Assembly: GCA_900547725.1 (NCBI GenBank) | Contig: URHR01000001.1 | Location: 1 to 64,000, forward strand | Direction: 5' to 3' | Source: an uncultured Eubacteriales bacterium | GTDB lineage: Bacteria; Bacillota; Clostridia; Oscillospirales; CAG-272 | DNA: 64,000 nt | In this document: piece by piece, positions 58,349 to 64,000 of the stretch | Layout of the letters: the number at the start of each line of letters is the position of its first letter | How positions within the stretch are numbered: the stretch's first letter is position 1 | Made by a program: the position numbers and the translations under genes | Notes under the pieces: generated by a model | What the model saw: only the letters and a program-made list of their open reading frames with translations | What the model was told of the DNA's origin: nothing | The model's database searches: none

Positions 58349-59167
58349 TTATTTTCTCCACCTTTTAATATATTGCAACGGCGTTACGCCGCGCATCCGC
58401 TTGAACATCGTGAAGAACTGCGAGCTGTTCCCCATCCCGATGCGCTCCGCAACCTCCTGCACGCTCAGGTCGGTGTTAATCAGCAGATAGGTGGCATGGT
58501 TGATCCGCATTTCGGAAATCAGCTGATGAATCGAGGTCCCCGTGTATGCGCGAAAGTCCTCGTACAGCTTGGAGCGGCTGAGGAAAAAGGATTTTGCAAT
58601 GTCCTCCGCCGTAATCGGCTCGCAATAGTGCTTTCCGATGTAATCGATGACCTCGGTCAGATAGTTCGGCGCGGGCGTGGTTCGGATCACCGCCTTCGGG
58701 TCGGTTGCGCGGATGGCGTTTCCGAGCATCAGACCGAACAGCAGCTTTCGGTCCTCGGGGGAGCGGTCGCGTTCCAGAAACATCCTGCAAAGCGTTTTCA
58801 GAAAAGGAAGGCAATCCTCCGAAAGCGGGAAAATCACCGATCTCTCCGTCCGATACGGCGCAATACAGTCAAACATCGCGGGCAGGGACTCCGTCAGCAG
58901 GGAGCCGAAGAAAAACGCAACGGTTTGCGTTTCCGCGTTGCGGTCATGCTCCGTGGTGTGCATACAGTAGGGCGCGCGCAATGCAAGAAACGGTTGCGAC
59001 AGCACGGTAACGGCGTTGTTGGTGTTGAGAACGGTTCGGGTATAGCTGAGCGTCAGCTCCGCTTCGTAGTGCGGGTGCATATGCAGCGCGGGCGGCACAT
59101 ATTGGACCGTGCCCAGCAGGGGATAGAAATCGAAGTCCTGTCCGTGGTCCTCAAAGAAAACTGCCAT
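58349..59167 (-). CDS. AraC-family transcriptional regulator, locus C
   Basis: A 272-residue regulator: N-terminal ligand domain (PPALHMHPHYEAELTLSYTR, FLALRAPYCMHTTEHD) and C-terminal double HTH (about 165-270) with ITAEDIAKSFFLSRSKLYED and SVQEVAERIGMGNSSQFFTM. ATG 59167 follows GGAGG with 5-6 nt spacing. It is divergent from locus C, whose first gene starts 313 nt away, and is its likely regulator. Its own promoter contains a 12-bp palindrome. Confidence 0.9.
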   Translation of the reverse strand: MAVFFEDHGQDFDFYPLLGTVQYVPPALHMHPHYEAELTLSYTRTVLNTNNAVTVLSQPFLALRAPYCMHTTEHDRNAETQTVAFFFGSLLTESLPAMFDCIAPYRTERSVIFPLSEDCLPFLKTLCRMFLERDRSPEDRKLLFGLMLGNAIRATDPKAVIRTTPAPNYLTEVIDYIGKHYCEPITAEDIAKSFFLSRSKLYEDFRAYTGTSIHQLISEMRINHATYLLINTDLSVQEVAERIGMGNSSQFFTMFKRMRGVTPLQYIKRWRK

Positions 59168-59203
59168 CTCATCCTCCGATTGGATAAAACCGTATTTTTC
59201 TAT

Positions 59204-59232
59204 ATTGTAACACATCGGCGCCGATTTGTCAA
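59204..59232 (-). promoter_or_regulatory. AraC promoter with palindromic spacer
   Basis: TTGACA (59227-59232), 17 nt, TACAAT (59204-59209) on the minus strand. The spacer contains the perfect palindrome ATCGGCGCCGAT (59214-59225), a possible operator. Confidence 0.8.
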
Positions 59233-59400
59233 CCTGTTTTACGATATGCAAAAGGTTCTGGCGGATCAAAATCAAAATTACAGTCAAAATAACATAAAAA
59301 AAGCGTAAAAACGGGCGGATTCAGACAAGCGAACAAAAGCAAACGCTTTCGTTTTCGGACAAAACCGAATAAATCGCATGGTAAGACGGACAAATAGGAA

Positions 59401-59429
59401 TGTACAACCGACAGCGGATATGCTATAAT
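59401..59429 (+). promoter_or_regulatory. Putative locus C promoter
   Basis: TGTACA (59401-59406), 17 nt, TATAAT (59424-59429). The weak -35 suggests activator dependence. Nothing else is supported in the 59168-59479 gap. Confidence 0.55.
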
Positions 59430-59479
59430 AAATGTACGGATGAACCCATCCGAAAAAACAGAAAAGAGAGGAAAGACCA

Positions 59480-61597
59480 ATGAAGAAATGTTTAGCGCTC
59501 CTGTTGTCTGTCTGCCTGATTCTCGGGCTTATGCCGTTGGCGGCAATTCCCGCTGTTGCGGAAACCGGGAATACGGAAGACTCCACCGAAAGCGGCACAG
59601 TCGAAGGAAAAGAGGTTGCGTCTCTCGTTGAGCTGACAACTGCTCTGGGGAACGGCTTCAAAAACCTGCGGCTGATGTCGGACATCGACCTCGGCGGAAA
59701 AACCGTTACCGAACCGATCGCGAATCTCGGCGACGGCGTAACGCTGGACGGAAACGGCAAGTCCATTGTGAATTTTTCCATGAATGCCAAGGGTGAAAAC
59801 GACATCCACACCATGAGTCTGTTCGGCACGGCGGCGGGAAAAGTCACCGTAAAGAACCTGACAATCGGCGAACCCGACCACCCCATCGCTTACACCTACA
59901 AGGCGATCAAAGGCGGCGCGGGTGACGAGCATTACGCGGTCCTCTTTGCGGAAAGCACGGCAGGCTCCGATCTGACGGTTTCGGGCGTAACGGTTTACAC
60001 CAACATGGCTCCCGTCAAGGATTGCCCCGACACCGCGATGGTTTCCGGCTTCGTTTCGGTTGTCGGCGGAACCGCAACCTTTGAAAACTGCAACCTTTAC
60101 GGCTCCGTGAAAAACAAGGAAGGTAAGGTTTACGGCGATACCCGCGCTTCCGGCTACATTGCCGAAGTCTCTGCGGGCGCAACCGTTACGATGAAGGCCT
60201 GCACGAACAACGCGGAAATCCGCGGCGGCTTCTACACGGGCGGCTTCATCGGAAAGGTCAAAGAAGGAACGGTATCCCTGACGGGATGCGCGAACAAAGG
60301 CAATGTGTTCGGTGAGGCACAGGTCGGCGGCATGGTCGGCGTTACGGAGCCTGCGGCAGACAAAACCCTGAACCTGACTTTTGATAAGTGTCAGAACCTC
60401 GGAGTAATCACGGCCAACGATGCGGATTGCGGCGGTTTCCTCGGAAAAGCGGACCTGCAAAAAGGCAATCTGACCGGCTCTATAACCTTTACTTCCTGCG
60501 TCAATCGCGGTGAAGTGAAAGCCAACACCAGACTGGGCGGATTTGTCGGAAAATACGGAAAGAACGGAAGCGAGAGTTCCGCTAACGGGGCAGCGCTCAA
60601 TGTTCCCCTGCATTTTGAAAAGTGCCTGAACGCAGCAAATGTAACCTCCAAAGGCTGGCACACCGGCGGATTCTTGGGCTATGCTTATATCTCCGAGGGC
60701 ATGGAGTTCCGTTCCTGCGTAAACCTCGGAACGGTCAGCGGCGTTGGAAATGTCGGCGGCTTTTTCGGTTATCTCTTTGCGCATCTCGGCGGCAACAAAA
60801 CCGCCAAAACCGCAGTGCTCATTGACTGCAGTGTAAATGCGGGAACGGTTACGGGTACCGAAAGTAATATCTGCGGCTTCGGAGGTCACTTCACTTCGTG
60901 GAGCGAAATGATGATAAAAATGACCGACTCCTTCAACCTTGCGGATGTAAAAGCGGGAGAAGGAAAGTACACCGGACCGATCCTGATTTCCAACAAGGAT
61001 CTGGTTAACAAGACAGCATGGATTGCCGGATGCGGCACCTTCGGAGCAACAAATCTCGTTACGGAAAACGGCAAATATCAGCCCATCGCAGGCACCAAGG
61101 TCTGCACAACTGCTCAAGAGGCACTGGATTATCTGAACGAAAAGACCAACAACCAGTCCACGCTGGGCGGACAGTTCCTGATTGTAGGCGAAAAACTCTC
61201 CTTTACCGAGGCTCCCGCACTTCTCGGCGTGCAGAAGTCCGGAACCGCAGACGGAAAATTCTCGGCTCGTTTCTCGGCAATTCTCAAGAATTATGATCTG
61301 GAAGCCTACCAAGAAGTCGGCTTTGCCGTAACGCTTGGCGACAAAACGGTTGAAAAGTCCGGCACCAAGGTCTACAGCAACCTCTCGGAGGGCACGGGAG
61401 CGCATCTTGCGTCCGAGTTCGGCGGCTCCTACTTCTTTACGCTCAACCTGACGGATATTCCCGCTACCGGTACGCAAACCGTTACCGTTCGGGTGTTCGC
61501 GGTCAACAGCAACGGCGTGAAGGTATATGAAAGCATCACCTACACCGCAACCTTTGCAAACGGAGAATGCGCAATTGCAGTTTCCGCAAATGCATGA
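59480..61597 (+). CDS. Secreted GLUG-type beta-helix surface protein with 'RF' domain, locus C
   Basis: A 705-residue protein with a Sec signal (about 1-31, ending PAVA). Residues about 45-560 are a repetitive beta-helix: VTLDGNGKSIVNFSM, then many GGFIGKV...LTGCANKGNVFGEA type units with alternating CxN and GG turns. Residues about 575-705 (APALLGVQKSGTADGKFSARFSAIL) form the domain shared with 21288 and 51665. No sortase motif. ATG 59480 follows GAGAGGAAAG. It is the first gene of locus C; the QDILT peptide follows 17 nt downstream. Confidence 0.8.
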   Translation: MKKCLALLLSVCLILGLMPLAAIPAVAETGNTEDSTESGTVEGKEVASLVELTTALGNGFKNLRLMSDIDLGGKTVTEPIANLGDGVTLDGNGKSIVNFSMNAKGENDIHTMSLFGTAAGKVTVKNLTIGEPDHPIAYTYKAIKGGAGDEHYAVLFAESTAGSDLTVSGVTVYTNMAPVKDCPDTAMVSGFVSVVGGTATFENCNLYGSVKNKEGKVYGDTRASGYIAEVSAGATVTMKACTNNAEIRGGFYTGGFIGKVKEGTVSLTGCANKGNVFGEAQVGGMVGVTEPAADKTLNLTFDKCQNLGVITANDADCGGFLGKADLQKGNLTGSITFTSCVNRGEVKANTRLGGFVGKYGKNGSESSANGAALNVPLHFEKCLNAANVTSKGWHTGGFLGYAYISEGMEFRSCVNLGTVSGVGNVGGFFGYLFAHLGGNKTAKTAVLIDCSVNAGTVTGTESNICGFGGHFTSWSEMMIKMTDSFNLADVKAGEGKYTGPILISNKDLVNKTAWIAGCGTFGATNLVTENGKYQPIAGTKVCTTAQEALDYLNEKTNNQSTLGGQFLIVGEKLSFTEAPALLGVQKSGTADGKFSARFSAILKNYDLEAYQEVGFAVTLGDKTVEKSGTKVYSNLSEGTGAHLASEFGGSYFFTLNLTDIPATGTQTVTVRVFAVNSNGVKVYESITYTATFANGECAIAVSANA

Positions 61598-61614
61598 CAC
61601 AGAGGAGGATTACG

Positions 61615-61767
61615 ATGATGAAAACAAAAGCGTATTTTGCACCCGCTATGTCGGTTGTTGCGTTTGATTTTGAAGCACAGGATATTCTGACTCTGAGCCA
61701 AGGCTCTATGAAACAAGAACTGACGATGTCTTTCGATGAGCTGTTGAACAGCGGCAGCAACAACTGA
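61615..61767 (+). CDS. Short QDILT-motif peptide (copy 3, locus C)
   Basis: A 50-residue peptide (ATG 61615, or 61618) with GAGGAGG at suitable spacing. It reads MKTKAYFAPAMSVVAFDF, the motif EAQDILTLSQGSM and an acidic-polar tail ending NSGSNN. Compared with copies 1 and 2 the segment between LT and SQ is shorter. No signal peptide or membrane helix. It sits between the surface protein (17 nt) and the binding lipoprotein (35 nt), the same place relative to the surface protein as in locus B. Confidence 0.8.
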   Translation: MMKTKAYFAPAMSVVAFDFEAQDILTLSQGSMKQELTMSFDELLNSGSNN

Positions 61768-61802
61768 CAATCGTCACTGATCCGGGAAAGGGGAAAACCG
61801 AT

Positions 61803-63347
61803 ATGAAACTGATTTGCAAATGGCTGTCACTCTGCCTGTTTGCGGCAATGCTGCTGACAACGTTTGCGTCCTGCGCCAAGCCGAAGCCCGAAAATCCGGG
61901 CTCCGGCACCGCAACAAACGGAACGCAAAGCGAACAGACGCGCGAGGAAGTGACCACCAAAGTCTCCGCTCTCGAACAGAGCGGCTTGGAAAAGAAAAAC
62001 TTCGGCGGCAGAAAAATGAAGATCTGGCACGGCTCCGGCACAGTCTGGTCGCCTTATCCGATGGAAGTTACCCTTGACGAGGCGCTGACCGACATCATTT
62101 ATGACGGCGCCTACAAGCGGAACACGGGGTTGGAACGCGACCTGAACATCGCGCTTCAGTTCGTGGACTCGGGAACCGACCCGAACACGGTAGGCGACAA
62201 CACCAACACCGACAAAAAAGCGCTTGATATGCTTTGGAAAAGCGGCGACTCCGCCTCGTATGACATGATTCTTGCGGGCGGCTTTGCAAGCGCTACGCTG
62301 GCTACGGAAGGCTTCTTCCTTGACCTGGACAACTGCAAGGATGTCAAGCCCGACGCGGACTACTACGAATCGCGCGTGAACCGTCAGGTCCGCCTGATGG
62401 ATCACCAGTACTTCGCAAGCGGTTTCTACTCCGTAACGGGAACAAGCGGCATTGAGGTCATTTATGTCAACACCGACATCATCAACAGCGTGAACACCGA
62501 TCCCGACAATCCCGTTTCCACGGAAATCCTTTACGAAAAGGCGCTGAACAAGACCTGGACCGTTGATTATATGCTGGAGCTGGGAAGCCGCTATGCTCTC
62601 CCCTCCTCCAACACCGGGCACTATGAAAGCGACCAGTACGGCACCATCTTCTCCTATCACAGTATGCACAGCGTCTACCACGGCCTCGGCGGAACGGACA
62701 TCGTCTGGAACGACGCAAGCAACCGCTACAATGTTGTGCTCTCCAACCAGTCGAACCAGAAGATCTTTGAGTACATCAGAGAGAATATCACCAAAAAGAA
62801 CGGCGGTGAAGTTCTGCTCTCCAAGCGGTCTCCCGGCGCGGGCGTTGAAGAATTCCTTGCAAAATCGGCTCCGTTCTTCTGGGGCGGTCTGAACAACATC
62901 AAGGAAGTCATCGCCGACGGAATGCACTGGACCATGCTCCCTCCCCCGCTCTTCAAGGAAGGGAACGACTACAACTCCTTCACCTCCGCATGGTGTCTGA
63001 ACTTTGCGGGAATCCCCTCCAATGTCACGGACTCCGAGACTTCTTCCTATCTCTATGAGATGTTCATGTGCTACTCCTACGATTACCTCTATCCCGCTTA
63101 CTACGAAACCTGCTTCCAGCTGACCTATCAGCCCGACTCGACCTCGGTTCGGATTTTCAATCTGATCGCGCGTTCCAGATATGTGTCTATGGTAAACCTT
63201 TACTCTCTGAACAACTCCGGCGTGGAGATCAAAGACATTTGCAGAGACACAAACCTTGAGCTTGGTTCCTCGCTGAAGCGTGCAAGCGAAGTGATTGCGG
63301 CAAATCTCACCAAGCTGGTTGAGAACTTCTCCAAGAAAGAGCAGTGA
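61803..63347 (+). CDS. Extracellular solute-binding lipoprotein (family 1 type), locus C
   Basis: A 514-residue lipoprotein: signal with lipobox FASC (Cys24), then a two-lobe binding protein (GGRKMKIWHGSGTVWSPYPM, ASYDMILAGGFASATLATEG, GTSGIEVIYVNTDIINSV, FWGGLNNIKEVIADGM). ATG 61803 follows AAAGGGG. Its stop overlaps the GTG of the next lipoprotein gene by 4 nt (GTGA). No transporter subunits are seen before the right edge. Confidence 0.87.
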   Translation: MKLICKWLSLCLFAAMLLTTFASCAKPKPENPGSGTATNGTQSEQTREEVTTKVSALEQSGLEKKNFGGRKMKIWHGSGTVWSPYPMEVTLDEALTDIIYDGAYKRNTGLERDLNIALQFVDSGTDPNTVGDNTNTDKKALDMLWKSGDSASYDMILAGGFASATLATEGFFLDLDNCKDVKPDADYYESRVNRQVRLMDHQYFASGFYSVTGTSGIEVIYVNTDIINSVNTDPDNPVSTEILYEKALNKTWTVDYMLELGSRYALPSSNTGHYESDQYGTIFSYHSMHSVYHGLGGTDIVWNDASNRYNVVLSNQSNQKIFEYIRENITKKNGGEVLLSKRSPGAGVEEFLAKSAPFFWGGLNNIKEVIADGMHWTMLPPPLFKEGNDYNSFTSAWCLNFAGIPSNVTDSETSSYLYEMFMCYSYDYLYPAYYETCFQLTYQPDSTSVRIFNLIARSRYVSMVNLYSLNNSGVEIKDICRDTNLELGSSLKRASEVIAANLTKLVENFSKKEQ

Positions 63348-64000
63348 GGAAAAGAAACGGATTCGGTGCATGCGTGGCAGTGCTGTTGCTCCTTTGTCTG
63401 GCGGCAACAGCGCTCTGCGCGTGCAAAATCGGTTCCGGAGGCACCGAGACCGAAGAAAAAACAACTGCCTCCGATCGGAGCGAAACGGAAACAACTATGA
63501 CGGAACCAGATACCTCATTTCGGATCTTCGGGAATCAGAAGCTGACCCCGATCGTCCTCTCCGACATTCCGGACCGGAATGCCGACGATATCAAAAAAGA
63601 ACTGAACATTGGCTTGCGGCGCGCGTTCGGGGTGTTCCCGATCTATGAAACGGCGGCGCAGACCGCCGTGAACGCCGACAGAACGGAAATTCTTGTCGGG
63701 ACCACAAACCGCCCCGAAAGCACGGGCGCCGTCCCCGAGGCGGGGCAAAACGACGCTTGGTACTATGTTGGCGTGCGCGGAAACAAGCTGGTCATCAACG
63801 CCTCCAACGGCTATTACCTTGACCGCGCGATCGAATACTTCGTCTCCTGCCTGCCGACCGAGCAGACAGACCGCTTCTCCCTTCCCGCCGACTTCGGGAA
63901 GCAGGAGATTTTCCGCGACTATTTCGCAAGCCGCTGGAAGCTGACCGATCTTCCCGCCTACACGGGCGCGCGGATCACGCTCTCGCCCGATACCTACACC
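63344..64000 (+). CDS. Lipoprotein with glycan-locus N-terminal domain (truncated by window edge)
   Basis: 219 codons are visible, open to the edge. GTG 63344 overlaps the upstream stop. Signal with lipobox ALCAC (Cys27), Thr/Glu-rich linker, then a domain with TEILVGTTNRPES and LVINASNGYYLDRAIEYFV, closely paralleling KEILLGITNRPEQ and LYLAISQFV in 49594-51402. By analogy an EEP domain could follow beyond the edge, but this domain also precedes other enzyme types, so the C-terminal part is unknown. Confidence 0.8.
   Translation, partial: MRKRNGFGACVAVLLLLCLAATALCACKIGSGGTETEEKTTASDRSETETTMTEPDTSFRIFGNQKLTPIVLSDIPDRNADDIKKELNIGLRRAFGVFPIYETAAQTAVNADRTEILVGTTNRPESTGAVPEAGQNDAWYYVGVRGNKLVINASNGYYLDRAIEYFVSCLPTEQTDRFSLPADFGKQEIFRDYFASRWKLTDLPAYTGARITLSPDTYT

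Overview
The window looks like a chromosomal segment of an uncultured gut Firmicute (class Clostridia). The evidence is many lipoprotein-type signal peptides with a Cys lipobox and no outer-membrane proteins, an ECF thiamine transporter behind a TPP riboswitch, AGGAGG ribosome sites, and glycan-degrading loci controlled by AraC regulators. No rRNA, tRNA, CRISPR array, intact transposase or replication origin was seen.

Layout. 1-14061 is GC-rich housekeeping: an MMPL/RND exporter; TPP riboswitch plus thiT; a RelE-type toxin-antitoxin pair and a 59-residue ribbon-helix-helix gene; a complete branched-chain amino-acid ABC transporter (livK-H-M-G-F); two small membrane-protein genes; a HigBA module; and divergent queA and dapA. 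14093-26824 is a nine-gene leftward locus (A): solute-binding lipoprotein, EEP lipoprotein, short peptide, EEP protein, secreted protein, SGNH esterase, two GH2 enzymes (one glucuronidase-like) and a beta-propeller protein. A divergent AraC gene (27093) and a GH31 gene preceded by paired direct repeats follow. 30850-40520 holds three large surface proteins, and 40774-43770 a binding lipoprotein with a membrane-anchored LuxR-type regulator. 44412-55399 is locus B: binding lipoprotein, small lipoprotein, GLUG-type surface protein, short peptide, two EEP proteins, GH78 and a deacetylase-like protein, with its own AraC gene. 57496 to the right edge is locus C: two AraC genes, surface protein, short peptide, binding lipoprotein and a truncated lipoprotein.

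Main observation. Loci A, B and C repeat one cassette: a family-1-type solute-binding lipoprotein with no cognate permease in view, a secreted protein with a shared 'RF' domain, a 39-50 residue peptide carrying a QDILT motif, and lipoproteins with a shared N-terminal domain that in A and B is fused to an endonuclease/exonuclease/phosphatase (EEP) domain. The glycosidases differ between loci while this core stays the same. The QDILT peptides are too short for ordinary gene calling and I know of no function for them. The pattern suggests a modular surface glycan or phospho-glycoconjugate system with a peptide component.

The segment is a mosaic. The interval from about 30.6 to 57.4 kb is visibly AT-richer than its flanks, and decayed mobile or phage-type fragments sit at its joints (30586-30750, 44243-44291, 55647-55764, 56845-57439).
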